64,000 nucleotides of DNA from assembly GCA_029204225.1 (NCBI GenBank), contig CM055106.1, positions 6,699,136 to 6,763,135 on the forward strand. Reading direction: 5' to 3'. Below, piece by piece: positions 20,230 through 32,911 of the stretch. The translations under genes and the position numbers were made by a program. This stretch comes from Diphasiastrum complanatum. Taxonomy: Eukaryota; Streptophyta; Lycopodiopsida; Lycopodiales; Lycopodiaceae. Every line of letters starts with the position of its first letter. Within the stretch, counting starts at the first letter, position 1. Under the pieces are notes generated by a model. That model had not been told where the DNA came from. It ran no database searches and was given only the letters and a program-made list of their open reading frames with translations.

Positions 20230-23200
20230 CTAGGATGAACAAACTCGAGCATATTGGAAGTGACAAAGCCCTCTTTGTCAAAGACAAGCATAAAGGAAGA
20301 AGCAAGAACCAGATTTTTCAAACATTCAACAAAGACAAAGCCAAGAATCGAGACAAAGATGGTGAAGATGATGACTCATCTCATCCTTCTACTTCAAAGA
20401 CCAAGAAGAAGAAAGTCAGGTGTTTCTTTTGTGGCAAGAAGGGGCACTATGCCTCTAATTGCTTTGAGAAGAAAAACCAACTCAAGCAAGCAAATCTCTC
20501 CAAAGAGATTGAAGAAGATTTTGTTGCAAGTGATGGAGAAGGGTCACTCATGGTGTCAAGTTTTTCCTCATCACCTTTCAAGAAAGATGGAGCTTGGTAC
20601 ATAGATAGTGGAGCTTCTTCACATATGTGATGTTCAAAGGAGTCTTTTGACTTGATTGTACCTTACAAAGGACTTAAAATATCTATTTATACTGCAAATA
20701 ATCATGAGTGCTCTATTGAAATAATTGGCAACATTCCACTGAAACTTGCTTATTCTAAAGTTCTTTCACTTTCCAATGTTCTTTTTGCTCCTAAGCTTAC
20801 AAAGAACTTGATTAGTGTTGGAAAGTTGCTTGATAGTGGTTGTGATGTAAAGTTCAATTCCAATACTTGCTTTATCAAGAAAAATTATGAGATCCTAGCT
20901 AATGGATCTATATATGGTGGAATTTTCAAGTTGAATTCTTATGAGAATGCAAACTTTTGTGAAGTTGCTCTTTTATCTAAGGAGGAGTTATGGCATAGAA
21001 GGTTGGGGCATCCTAACTTTAAGTCTATGTTTTCTATGATCAAGAAAGCTAAGGCTATTGGCCTTCCAAGATCACTTTCCAAGAAAATCAAGCCTAATGA
21101 GGCTTGTGCTATTGCAAAATCACATAGAAAACCATATCAAAAGTCTTTTATCAAGACTACTCATCCTTTGGAGCTAATACACTCGGATGTTCATTTTTCT
21201 TCTTCTAAAAGTATTGGTGGTGCAACATGTTTTGTCACCTTTATTGATGACTTTACAAGATATACTTGGTTGTATCTACTTTCTTCAAAAGCTATGGTAT
21301 TTGATCACTTCCTAAACTTCAAAGCTTATGTTGAGAAATAGTTTTCTTTCAAAGTTAAAGCTTTAAGATATGATGAAGGAGGTGAATACATCTCCAACAA
21401 GTTCTATGAATATTGTGAGGGTGAAGAAATTAAGAGAGAGTTTTCTTGTGCTTATTCTCCATCTCAAAATGGAGTTGCTGATAGAAAAAATCGATCTTTA
21501 TGTGAATGTGCTAAAGTAATCCAAGTTGAAGCATCTTTGCCTATTGAATATTGGGGTGAAGCAATTAATTATGCAAACTATTTGTGCAATAGATTACCTC
21601 ACAATACACTTGCAGGGAGATCACCATATGAAGTCTTGTTTAAGAAGAAACCTAAGGTAGATCACCTTAGAGTTTTTGGATGTGCTTGCTTTGTTCATGT
21701 ACCCTTGGAAACAAGGATAAGAGATGATCCTAATTCTATCAAAGGGATCATGGTTGGATAACCTTAAAACAAGAAGGCTTACAGAATTTATGTTCCCTCT
21801 ACCTCAACTACAATTGAGAGTAGAGATGTTATATTCCATGAGAATCAAAAATACATCCTTGAGGAGGCTGAGTTCAAAGATTCTCCAATCATCACCCTTG
21901 AAGACTATCATGGAGAGATGGGGCCGAGAATTGAGGAGTCACCTCGAATCTTTTCACCAAGGAGATCTCAAAGAGAAAGATCCGAGCCTAGGAGACTTAC
22001 ATATGAAGATAAAGGCAAGCAAGTGGAACTCAACTCCACTAATTGTGCTTATTTTATTTCACATGAGGAGCCAAAGGATGTATATGGTGCACTCGATTCG
22101 AAGAAATGGTTTCTAGCCATGAAGGAGGAATTTCATGCTGATGGCCAACAAAACATGGGAGCTTGTGGATCTTCCATCAAACAAGCACACCATTGGTTGC
22201 AAATGGGTTTTTCGAGTCAAATATAATCAAGATGGCACAATCAACAATTACAAGGCAAGGCTTTGTGCAAAGGGTTTTGCTCAAGTTCATGGACTTGATT
22301 ATGAGGAGACTTTTGCTCTAGTTGCAAAGATGGTATCAATTAGAATCATAATTTCTATTGCATGTTTTTTCAATTGGCAAGTTTTTCAACTAGATGTCTC
22401 TAATGCATTTTCAAATGGATATCTAGAAAAAGAGATTTATATGGATCAACCTATTGGGTTCATCCATGAAAAAAACAAAGTCAAAAGTCTCTATGGACAA
22501 AAGCAAGCTCCAAGGTCGTGGTATTCTCGACTTAACACCTTTCTTGATTCACTAGGATTTAATCTTAGTAACTACGATCCTTCCTTGTATGTCAAGTTTT
22601 ATGATAGAGATATTGTCATCCTACTTATTTATGTTGATGATATCATTCTAACAGGAAGTTGTATCAATTTAGTTGAGGAGACCAAGATTGCACTTGGAAA
22701 AGAGTTCAAGATGCAAGATCTTGGAGAAATTCATTACATTTTAGGATTAGAGGTTGACTTTCATAATGATAAAGCTTTTGTATGTCAATCCAAGTATACT
22801 CTTTCAATGTTAAAAAAGTTTAATATGCTAGATTGTAAGAGTATAGAAACTCCTATGGAGCAAATTGTAAAAGACCCTAACAAAGGTGATGAAAGATCCT
22901 TCGTGGAAATCACTCTTTTTAGGAGTCTTATAGGCTCCTTAATTTGGCTCACAATAACTAGGCCTGACATAAGTTTTCGTGTTCATATTTTGAGCCAAGC
23001 TATGCAAAATTCTACTATTCATCATTGGAAAATGGCCAAGAGAGTGCTTAGATCAATATCTTAAACTTTTGATTATGGTTTTTTATATAAAAGTGAAGAT
23101 ATTTCTATAGTTGGATATTCTGACGCGAATTTTGCACGTGATAAAGCAGACCAAAAATCTACAAGTGCTTATGTCATATATCTTGGAGGAAACTTGATAT

Positions 23201-23585
23201 CTTGGCTTTCCAAAAAGCAAGATACTATATCACTCTTATCTTGTGAAGCTGAGTATAAGACACTCACTACTACAACAAAGGAAGTGCGTTGGATCAAGAG
23301 GTTGCTAGTGGAGCTAAAGATAATTATGGAAGATGAACTACCTATGATCATGCGTGACAACATTTCAGCACAAGCCCTTGCCAACAATCCGATATTTCAT
23401 GCAAGGAGCAAACACATCGAGGTTGCGTGAGAGAGAAGCTCACTGAAGGAGAAATCTACTTGGAGAACATCGACACATCATCTTGTATTGCAGATTTGCT
23501 CACCAAACCTTTGAGCAAGAATTCCTTCATCAAACATAGAGCCAATCTTGGTATAATACCAAGATCCATGTTCAAGTCAACATAG
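20230..23585 (+). pseudogene. Copia-2 Gag (end), protease, integrase, RT and RNase H, decayed
   Basis: Domains in order are the zinc knuckle CFFCGKKGHYASNC; protease WYIDSGASSHM ending at a TGA at 20628; integrase finger LWHRRLGHPNF; core with IHSDVHFSS and FIDDFTRYTW, ending at TAG 21339; the rest of the core (GEYISN, SPSQNGVADRKN) to TAA 21759; the linker; a frameshift at about 22130; RT with KARLCAKGFAQ, FQLDVSNAFSNGYL (first catalytic Asp present), QKQAPRSWY and LIYVDDIIL; a stop at 23062; RNase H with YSDANFARD, SCEAEYK and ARSKHIEVA; a second frameshift near 23428; and the end LLTKPLS. It is useful as the local reference showing what Copia-1 lacks in RT. Confidence 0.9.
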
Positions 23586-23602
23586 ATTGTTTTTAGCAGG
23601 AG

Positions 23603-24141
23603 TGTTGAAAATAAAAATCATCTATCTTGACTTTAGGCTTGCTACAAACTTTTTATATGCAAGTATGTTGTTTCATAAATGTAAATGCCAAATTTGGCCT
23701 AGATGGAACTCGAGCTATATGGATTTATCATATCTAGTTGGTAGAATACAACTTGCATATAGATTGTAGACTTAGAAATAGCATTAATATGCTTGTATAA
23801 ACTCGTGGCATATCACATGTATTTATTGTAAGTGATCCATAGTGACATGCAAGGCATGCACAAAAAAGTGATATGGACACATGCATGATGATTTGTACAA
23901 TTCTAGTTAGAAATAGGACACTTGGTAAAAGTAGGTAGAGATACATACATGAGATGTGACAAATGTCATTTAGACTCTAGTTTTCACTTTAGATGTAATT
24001 GAAAGGTGGATGGATGTGGTTCTACCTCGAGCTACCTCAAACTCCATAAATATGTGTAGCTATTCTCATAATCTTTGATGAAGAACCAAAGCTTTATAGC
24101 TACTCCATGCCATTCTGGATCTATACCATATTTTGCTTGAA

Positions 24142-24215
<74 letters not shown>

Positions 24216-24409
24216 ACTCGTGTTGAGGCTAATGCTCATACACTAATTCTTGTATTTTTACTCTCTTGAGAGTAAAGCTATCATTATCTGATTCTTAGCA
24301 TGTTAGATTGTGGTTAAGCCATTAAATTCTGTACTAGATCTTGCTATTCAATCTAGAATCAGGTTATTGTGCTAATTATAAAGCTTAATAAGATCAATCA
24401 TACTCAACA
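23603..24409 (+). repeat. 3' LTR of Copia-2
   Basis: It starts TGTTGAAAATAAAAATCATC just after the purine-rich GCAGGAG and ends ATACTCAACA. It carries a long (CT)n tract. No second copy of this LTR is in the window. Confidence 0.75.
24144..24214. repeat. (CT)n microsatellite inside the Copia-2 LTR
   Basis: About 70 bp of uninterrupted CT dinucleotides, located in what should be the transcribed R/U5 side of the LTR. Confidence 0.95.
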
Positions 24410-24461
24410 TTTTGGAAATTTTGTCAGTACTGATACAAATAAATGCTCGATAGTAAATTTC

Positions 24462-26573
24462 TCAACCAAAACGCTTCTTTAATAGATTGAGAAGCAACAG
24501 TGTATTCTGCTTATGTTGAATAAAGAGCAATAGAGGTTTCTTACGATTGTTCCATGAGATAGGATCGTTGTTGAAGAAGAATGTAAATCCAGATGTGGAC
24601 TTACAATTGTCTACATCTTTTCTCCAACTTGCATCAATATATCCACTGAGCTGATGAAAATTGTCGTTGCTGACTTCTCCATAGCAGATGCACTGGTCCA
24701 TGGTAGCTAGAATATACCTCATGACTCTTATGAGAGCCTTCCAATGGGTAATGCCAGGATTAGCCATATATTGCATGAGTGAGCTTACTGCAAAAGAGAT
24801 GTCTGGTCTTGTACAGACCATTGCATACGTGAGAGATCCAAGTATCGATCGATAAAGATACTCTCTAATCTACTCCTCTTCCTACTTGGTCTGGGGACAT
24901 TGGTTCTTTGACAAACGCAGGCCTGGATCCATTGGTGAGTGAGCTAATTTACAATTCATTAGATTGTATCTATCAAGAACGTTGTGAAGATACCTTTGTT
25001 GAGTGATGTAAATCAGTCGTCTCATTCTGTCTCTATGGATTTGACAGAAGTGAGCTTCGCCCAGATCAGTCATGTCAAATTCCAAAAACAACATCTGCTT
25101 AGAATCCTTCACCAAATTGATATTGTTGCTGAAAAACAACATATCATCCACGTATAAGGTGATGATAATGAAGGATTGTTGCACCAACTTGGAATAGACA
25201 TTGCAATCAGCAGTGCTTGGTTGGAAACTTGTCCGATGAAGAATGTGTTGATCCTCTAAAACCAAGCTCTGGCAGACTGTTTCAAGCTGTAGAGTGCTTT
25301 ATGGAGTTTACAGACATTATTCTTCATACCTTATAAAACGTATCCTTCGGGGTGGATCATGTAGATGTCTTCTTGTATAACTCCATTCAGATAGGCTGTT
25401 TGCACATCAAGCTGATGCACTTCGAGGCCGACAACTATAGCATATGACAAGAGGCCTCGGATCGACGAATGTTTGACTACTGGACTGAAAGTCTCATTGT
25501 AGTTGACGTTGGGGAGACAAATAGCAATTGAACCAATGCCTTCAATCACACACTCACCACCATTGGCCATGTGAATTGCTTTCTTGGCTCCATCATAAGT
25601 GACCAAAGAAGTAAAGAACTCCTTGTGACTAGTCATGTGTGAACTAGCTCCACTATCAATCCACCATGAATCTTTGTCACCTTCACTTGATATTGGATTT
25701 GAAGAACACATCAAAAGAGAATCACAACCACGTAGATCCTCATCATTAGTAGTAAAGTTGATTTGCTTGCTACCTTCATCTCTTTGCTTTTTCAAACATA
25801 ATTCATTAGCAAAATGCCCTTTGATTTCACAATAAAAGCATTTTAACTTTGACTTATCTTTCTTCTCACCAAAAGAGGAAGTCTCACCTTGATCTTGCCC
25901 TTTAGACCACTTGCCTTTGCCTTTGCCTTTGCCCTTGAACTTGCCTTTGATGAACATAGCCTCCTCTTCATAATGAGATGTCGATGTAGATTCACCTCCT
26001 CTTGATTGAAGCCTATACTCCTCATTCACCAAGATCTCTTGCAAATACAATACTTGGAAAAGTCTTTTGAATAGAAAAACTTTGAACAAGATTAACATAA
26101 TTATCCAAGCCATTAAGTATAACTTGAACAAGTTCTACCTCCTCAATGCTTTCATCAATACAGGCTAACTAATCATTGAATGTTTTAACCCTCAAAACAA
26201 AAGCATGAGTACTTTCATCCTTCTTTTGCAAACTTTGAAAGATTTGCCTCCTAAGAGTAAGCACTCTTGATGTAGACTTGGATTAATAAAGCTTCTTCAA
26301 AGCTTCCCAAGCCTCCAAAGATGATGTGCACTTACCAACTTCCTTGAGAAGCTCATTGGTAACATTCATTTTTATCATGTGTAGAGCCCTTTTGGCCCTC
26401 TTATCATACCTCATTTGATCTTGAGGTGCTTGAGGCCTCTCCTCCACACCTGCAACAATCTCCATCAACTCATTCATCTCCAATAAGGACTCCATCCTCA
26501 CGTTCCAAGTAGAATAGTTGATTGAGGTAAGCCTATCATTGCTCTCCAACATAAAGCCTCCACTTGTAGCCAT
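24462..26573 (-). mobile_element. Copia-3: chimeric, internally deleted copia remnant
   Basis: It is read on the minus strand. Gag starts MATSGG at 26573 and resembles Copia-1 (YSTWNVRMESLL). A stop lies at 26283. The zinc knuckle region follows (KGKFKGKGKGKGKWSKG, CFYCEIKGHFANE), then protease WWIDSGASSHM. At about 25505 the sequence switches directly to RT (NYNETFSPVVK, LDVQTAYLNG). The integrase and the start of RT are absent. RT and RNase H continue to 24462 with frameshifts (TLYVDDMLFFSNN, CKLAHSPMDPGL, a VCTRPDISFAVSSLMQYMAN stretch). The RT is of the same family as the old copia at 9625-10010, not of Copia-1, so the copy is a chimera of two families. No LTRs were found. Confidence 0.8.
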
Positions 26574-26639
26574 GTTGAAGTGACTTGATCTTCTTCTTTC
26601 AAATTGTTCCAATGCACAAAGCACTCTCTTGAATGTCAA

Positions 26640-28590
26640 AAAATGAACTCAAGAAGAAATCACAAAGATATGGAACCTCTCAAATCTCTTCTAGCACTTC
26701 TAACTAGAAAATCAACACATAGAATAGTGAAATCTTGATTAGCTTATGACCTATCCTCAATGTAATGATTCTTGACACTTCATAAGATTGAAACACACTA
26801 AAATGAAGTTCAGTGACTAATAGTTTACCTGTAATGTTGAGGTTCAGATTAGTGTGGAAAGTTTACATGTACTTCTCACACGTGTGAGAGGCTGTTGGAG
26901 TTGTACTTTCACCAAAACTTTGTGTTTTTTCAATATTTGAGCTTCAAACAAGTTGTGAAGAGTGAAACTAGTGATGTGCTTATGAAAAACCATTGTTTCC
27001 TTTATAGATTTGATGAGTAAATGGTGTTAGAAGCTTATTAAACCTACAAATCCTTGAGAGAGAGTTTGAGGCTTATGTTTTTTAGTTCAAGAGTGAAACT
27101 AAAACCATAGGAAGGCATTGGCACTTCCAAGAATCAAATCCAAGTTTCTAAGTGGATAGATTGTGTAGAGATCATTAAAGTGTAGAGAAACTTGGATTTT
27201 TTCTCAACTCTTGTACCTTTTGTAGGCTGTAAAAAATAAAATGCAATAATGGAGGTGCAACAACATCCGACAATAAAAGCAAACTAGCACATTTTGAAAA
27301 TCTCTAGTTGGAAAGATTCTACTGACATAAAAATATCACTCTCTCAACATTTGTGTTTGGTACAATTTTCTATATTTTGAATGATAACATTTTTTACTTC
27401 CTTAGTTGCGTTGAATTAATATTTATGAGTTGATAAGTGGTCATCAATATGTATGATCTGGACATAGATCTTTATGCTAATGCTACAAGGCTTAATAAGA
27501 GACCTTGATATCTATCTTGATGATTGTTTTTGCATTATTCTAGTGATTGAATGATTATAAATATATGAACTCACAAGATTGGAGAATGTAGCCCATAATA
27601 TAAATTATTTCGATTTTTTCAATTATATATCCAAAGCATGCATAAAAAAAATGCATGATTTAGCAATTACACAATTCCTTCTAAGATTGAACATACAATC
27701 GAACAAGCCCAAACAACATCTAAATCTTTAACTCTAATTTTTCAAGTCATAGTTCGGTACGTACCCAATATAGCTTTTAGCTCAAATGTATTAGATTTAT
27801 CTTCTTGACAAAATCTTTCTACACCTCTAAAGTTAGATGTTTTGATTTTGATTTTGGGGGGTGAAATAGGTAAATTGGTGTTATCACGATCTCCATCAAT
27901 CAAGTAACTAACTATTAAAAGAGAGGAAGGGATATCTAATATAATCGTTAACTCAATATTAATAATGTTTGCGAGGGAATCTATAGTCTCTCATAAACAT
28001 GACCTCATGACCGAAAATGGAATGTATCTTTGAAAGAGGGGAAAGCAAATTCACCAACTAGATTTGTTAGCCATAGAATTATATTTGGTCATAGTTTAGG
28101 GGCCTTTTGAACCTTCTATGCCATCTTAATGAGCTCATATGTTAAGTTGGCTAGGCAATGATTATTTTATGGAGTTTAGTCTATTCTTATTTATCATATA
28201 TTCACCAGTTGATAACAATAATCCATGGTTAAATCAATGAGATGGTCATGAATACAGATCACCCTAGTATTTGGAGTTACAATACTTGGATGAAATATGT
28301 GTTATCTCTAACATTTGAGATAGGTAAGCTGTTGATCACAATATCTCCTTATCTCGAAGTATACTAATTTAGAACAAGTGATGACTATTTTGAAACATTC
28401 AATGCTACCAAATCTACCATGTCTTTATAAATTTTTTGGTTTTTCTAGCTATTATCACATATGTATCAAACAATATGCTTAATTAATTTTTCTCATGACA
28501 AAGCAACTTAAGGGAACGTGGAAGAGCTCATGGGAAAGAATGAGCATTAATATTTTAGAGCATGCTCTAGCCATAGCTTCATCACTTAAA
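26640..28590. other. AT-rich spacer, no gene recognised
   Basis: The first few hundred bases may be leader of Copia-3, since they precede its gag start, but no primer site or LTR terminus is visible. The rest has only short frames without motifs. Confidence 0.45.
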
Positions 28591-28860
28591 ACATCGATCC
28601 AAATCAACAATATGTTTGAAATGAATGCTAGTGACTTCATAGTAGGAGCAACGTATACGTTCATGGGAAGTTTATTGCTTTTCAAATCAAAAAGCATGAT
28701 TTACTTCTACATGAGGATAATACATATCATAAGGAATTATTCTCAATCATGAATGCTTTGAAAACTTCAAGGCACTTGGTGTGTCGTGCTAATTCTAAAA
28801 TTATGACACATCTTGAAAGTATTAGACTCTTAGTTCAGAGATAAACAAAAAGACTCTTTG
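28590..28860 (+). pseudogene. Ty3-gypsy RNase H remnant
   Basis: The plus-strand translation gives EMNASDFIVGATYTFMGS (matching the gypsy TDASDFAVGA-type motif), LLLFKSKSMI, and after a frameshift HEDNTYHKELFSIMNALKTS followed by an R-HLVCRANSKIMT-like region. These follow the gypsy RNase H order. Several stops and frameshifts are present; no flanking gypsy domains are readable. Confidence 0.55.
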
Positions 28861-29029
28861 AGCGAGTGGAAGAATTCTATAGCAGCACATTGTAGGGCTT
28901 TTGTTGTTGTTTAGGATGCCTATGATAAGAATTTTTTTTTGATGGTAGTGACTTCCTAGGGCATGATGATACTTAAGCTCTTTTTTATAAATATTGAGAA
29001 ACAAGAGCATGATACCTAAAACCCATTCT

Positions 29030-30121
29030 CAAAATGAAGGTGTTGTGGAAAAAAGGCGGTTGTTTCGGAGGTTGTCATTGGTCCATGTTTGCCCTAAAAT
29101 GACTTTGAAGGGCATTTGAGAACCTGTTGAAAAACATTTGAAGTGAAAGAACACTCTCTCTCTAAAAAGTTCTAGAAAAAGAAAATCAGGGTATAAAATC
29201 TTGATTGCACGAGAGAGAAATGGCGATGGCAAGACTGAGGAACTCAAGGAGATTGAAATTTTTTCGTTTTTTAGGGTTTGTTTGGTATGAGAAAGAAATA
29301 GCGCACTTAGATAAAACACGTTTAAGCATTTTTAGTGACCACGTGTGCCCTAAACTTCAATGACGTGCAATTAACGATAGGGTTGACAGCCGTACGTTTC
29401 TACGCCGTACATTTCTAAAATCCTCGAGAAAAAGAGAGAGATAGCGCGCGTCATGTCTGAAAAAAGAGAGATGATGGCGACGAGATAGAGCAGTGCCGCC
29501 CATCGATGAGCGAGCGAGCGCGTAGTAGACGATCGTTGATTGTTTAGCGTTTCTCGCCCTCTCAGATCTCACTACTTGAGCGCCACACAGTCAGCAGCTG
29601 CCATGTTCGAGAGATAGACAGCTGGGGAGCGCAATGTCTACTCAAAGAGAGAGAAAGAATAATGTGAGTTGAGAGAGAGATATGGTGATCTTTTTTTTTT
29701 CCAGCTTTGCATTGATTCATGGCTGTCTAGCTTGGTTTGGCTGTCGAGGAGTGGCAAGGTAAGGAGCTCATGCTTTGCGCACCTATTGGATCAGGCAGCA
29801 GCTATTATCATGCATCGTTTGCTTGGTTGTCCATTTCCAAACGACGAGAGTGAGCTATTGGTGTTGGTAGAGATAATTTGAGTTGAGAGAGAAAGAGAGA
29901 GGGGTGAAAGGTCGTAGTAATTGAGAGAGAGTAATCATGAGCATGTAAACTTTTGGATTTTGTTTAGGTCTGGAAAATGGTGAGTTAACTGCCAATTCAA
30001 TGAGGCATTGCCTCACATTTGCGCTCTTCTTTCATACGATCCTGCGATGAATCATTTGTGATCTATGTGTTTAGATAATCGTAGAAGCAGTAATAGTGTT
30101 CGGGAAGCAATTCATTTTGGT

Positions 30122-30168
<47 letters not shown>

Positions 30169-30277
30169 ATCACAATATAGCGAAGCAGAGAGAGATGTTA
30201 GTCCTTTTTTAGGATTTTTAGGTTTAGGGTTAGGGTTTTTTAGGGTGTTGACATGGAAAATAGCGATAATAATGTGA

Positions 30278-30327
<50 letters not shown>

Positions 30328-30600
30328 TGAGCAGTGCTAGAGAAAACGCGACTTCAACGTCTCGGCCACTTATGCCCTAAAACTTGAATGACATGCATTT
30401 GACGGGTGGATGACGAGCATACGTGAAAGTTGAAGTTTGAAGAAAGTTTTAGAAAGAGAGAAGTTGAAGAAATCTCCAAAAAGGAGGTCGCGAACGTTCG
30501 CGAGAGCGAGCTAGCGAGCTCTCCGGGAGAGCGTGACTGCATGAGAGAGAAAAGGGGAGATAATGTGAGTTGAGTGAGGAAAGAAAGAGAGAGAGAAAGA
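29030..30600. repeat. GA-microsatellite-rich region with repeated flanking motif
   Basis: (GA)n tracts lie at about 30127-30165 and 30281-30321, with shorter ones at 29665, 29890 and 29935. The motif GTGAGTTGAGAGAGAGA precedes GA tracts at about 29664, 30275 and 30565 and, in a shorter form, at 29880. Two longer similar blocks start near 29338 and 30363 (GTGCCCTAAA/ATGCCCTAAA followed by an AATGACxTGCA motif). Telomere-like TTTAGGGTTAGGG lies at about 30222. The frames encoding Ser-Leu or Arg-Glu runs here are only the microsatellites in translation. Confidence 0.7.
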
Positions 30601-31799
30601 AAGAAAGAAAGATTTATTAATGTCCGTGAGTACCCTAAGGTATATAGGACTAGCAAAAGTACATATCAGGTGTGATATATACCCAAGAGCACTGTGGCTC
30701 ATACAACAAGAATTTAAAACTAAGATTAACTACTATTAACTCTCAAGGCAAAAAAATACTCTCACGCAAGAGAGTGCCTTTGAATTTCTCTACTCTCCAA
30801 GCTCTATACTTTCAAACTCATAGCTTAACAAAAACAGGCCGACCATCTCTGAAAGGAGCTCGTTGTTCTTTGCTTCTTCCTTCTGTTATTAGTTTCTTCC
30901 GTTCAGCCCATTGCAGTGGAGTCAAGTCTTCATCCACATAATGGTCAGATCCTTTAGACATGCTCGTCTGTGTAAAACCGTTTGCCAAAGGTTTGCATCC
31001 TTAAATCGCATAAAAACCGTGGAGGGTTGGAGCTTACCCTCCCAAGCCGCAACAATGCCTTCCTCAGATACTGAAAAAGTGGAGGAAATATATGCATTTG
31101 ATTCAGCAAGCAGGTCTTTTCCTTCAAATTTGACTCCTCGTACCCTAATGTTGAGTGTCTTCGCCATCCTCTTTTCTTGCTCTTCCATTGTCTTGGAGAT
31201 GACTTGTTTGGGATTTTTAACCACTTCGGCCCATGACTTTGTCGAGATTTGAAGCTTTTCTTCAAGGATTTTCACTTTTCCAGCAAGGGTAGAAAGCGAA
31301 TTCTCTTCCGAATGTCTTGCTCATCTTCTGCCAGTTGTTCTTTGAGAAGTTCATTTTCCACTTCCAACATCCCTATTTTCCCTTGTAACTGGGCCACTGT
31401 AGTTTTAAGTCCAGATATACGAAAGGCCTTTCTTCGCAGTTCTTCTTGTATTGTGTCAAATTTCAATGTGGCGACAAAGTATAATGGTGCCATTAAAGGA
31501 TGGCTCGGAAGAATATGTGGAACCCGATGAGTATTCACTAGGAACAGACGAGTATTCACTAGGAACAGTGCTAGCTATTGGATGCACTGGCGTGAAAGAG
31601 GCAGGTGTAGACACGGAAGAATGCACAGGTGTGGACAGCGTTGAGATGGCAAGCAGCGATGGTGAGGCCAACGCTGGAACAACAGCAGGTGTGGACAACG
31701 TTGAGATGGCAGGCAGCGATGGTGAGGCCAACATTGGAGCAGCAGAAGTACGTGGGGGGGGGGGGGGGAGCGTGGGCTCCCCTTCCCTTTCTTAGCCAT
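30598..31799 (-). mobile_element. Non-LTR retrotransposon-like ORF1-only element
   Basis: A minus-strand ORF1-type gene (about 31799-30690) is followed directly by a short 3' region that ends in a pyrimidine tract (CTTT/CT repeats). The same 3' end occurs at about 43634-43706 and 47210-47290, each again ending in pyrimidine repeats. No ORF2 (endonuclease/RT) is present between ORF1 and the tail. This resembles a non-autonomous half-LINE. The 5' end is not defined. Confidence 0.5.
30690..31799 (-). pseudogene. ORF1-like coiled-coil/RNA-binding protein, frameshifted
   Basis: It begins near MAKKGKGSP at 31799. After a 13-G run (about 31754-31768) the readable frame moves to an ST/P-rich repeat (LASPSLPAISTLSTPAVV, twice), then to a coiled coil (GKIGMLEVENELLKEQLAED), then KILEEKLQISTKSWAEVVK, KTLNIRVRGVKFEGKDLL and STVFMRFKDANLWQTVL followed by HRRACLKDLTI, and after another frameshift DEDLTPLQWAERKKLI. 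Coiled coil, an RRM-like middle and a basic C-terminal part ending in a DLT-Q-R helix is the layout of LINE ORF1 RNA chaperones. At least three frameshifts exist. A host RNA-binding pseudogene cannot be excluded. Confidence 0.5.
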
Positions 31800-31887
31800 G
31801 ATCTGCCTCGCCCTACCGCCCTACTCAATCTCAGTCAGGCAGCGAGGCAGCGGGCCAGCAGATCAGCGTGCCAGCAGACCATCATGC

Positions 31888-31890
<3 letters not shown>

Positions 31891-31933
<43 letters not shown>
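31891..31933. repeat. (GA)n microsatellite
   Basis: A pure GA tract of about 43 bp. It creates Arg-Glu repeats in the plus frames, which are not real proteins. Confidence 0.95.
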
Positions 31934-31936
<3 letters not shown>

Positions 31937-32288
31937 TCAGATGAAAGTGGTAGCACTTTGCTGAACGCTGTGTCCTCGGCAAAGGAGGCTGCTGCTTCTT
32001 CCTTTCAAGAACAAATTGATGCATGGGATTTGGCAAGGACTGTGACATATGTGTGGGAGGGAGGTCAAGGGCTTCTCTTTCTTCCTTAGGTCACTGCCAT
32101 TGCGTTTTCTTGAAGCCAATTTGTAAGGCCTCTTGCTAATTATCGAGTTGGATTTGCTATTATTCCCACTGTGATAGACCGATCATAGCCATACCTCAAG
32201 GCTATTTCAAATCTAGTGGTAAACATTATTTTGAAGCATCATGCATTTTTATTGTTGGATAAGAAGAAAGATTGAAATCATGCTACTT

Positions 32289-32833
32289 TTCTACTTTAGA
32301 ATATACTTAGTTGCAGGACCTGTTTTTGGTTTTGATGTAGAGTACAACTTATTGAAGCTAATTGTGATAGTTTCACTGTCTTGCTCTTTATCTTCTTGTT
32401 TTCAGGAGACCATTGGTTCTGCTTGAAGTGGTTAGTTCTTAGATCATGCAAGATTTAGAGTCTCAAGTTGCCAGAGCAAATCATGGTTACTTAATTGTAT
32501 TGCTCTTTTTCTTGTTTTAGGGGAAAGCATCAATACTGCTTGAAGTGGATAGGTTCCATATTTTCAAAGCAGGCACGATCTTTTTAGGTGTGCAAAATGG
32601 CATCAGCCAGCATATATCAGAGGATCTGTCATTTAAAATTGTATATGTTGCTCCTTGACTCCTCGTAATCATTTTTACATGGTCGAAAGATCACTAAAAT
32701 TCCACCCCCTGAATGAAGTTGCTAACAAGTTAATCTCTTCAAATGCTCCAAAGGGAGAGGACAACTTTGAGATGGGTGTGAAAGGGAGAAGCCAAAAAAA
32801 TTGACCACAAGGCCTTGGGAATTCCCTTGAAAC

Positions 32834-32911
<78 letters not shown>

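Larger units (their letters stand above)
20230..24409 (+). mobile_element. Copia-2: 5'-truncated Ty1-copia element with 3' LTR
   Basis: Coding sequence from the late Gag region to the end of RNase H (20230-23585) is followed by one 807-bp LTR (23603-24409, TGTTGA...TCAACA). The 5' LTR, primer site and early gag are missing; gypsy sequence abuts on the left. The pol frame has several stops and two frameshifts, so it is inactive. Confidence 0.9.

Noticed and set aside
31456-31828. Several overlapping frames on both strands, some proline- or histidine-rich
   Set aside because: All arise from one repeated Ser/Thr/Pro-coding segment of the ORF1 element read in different frames.
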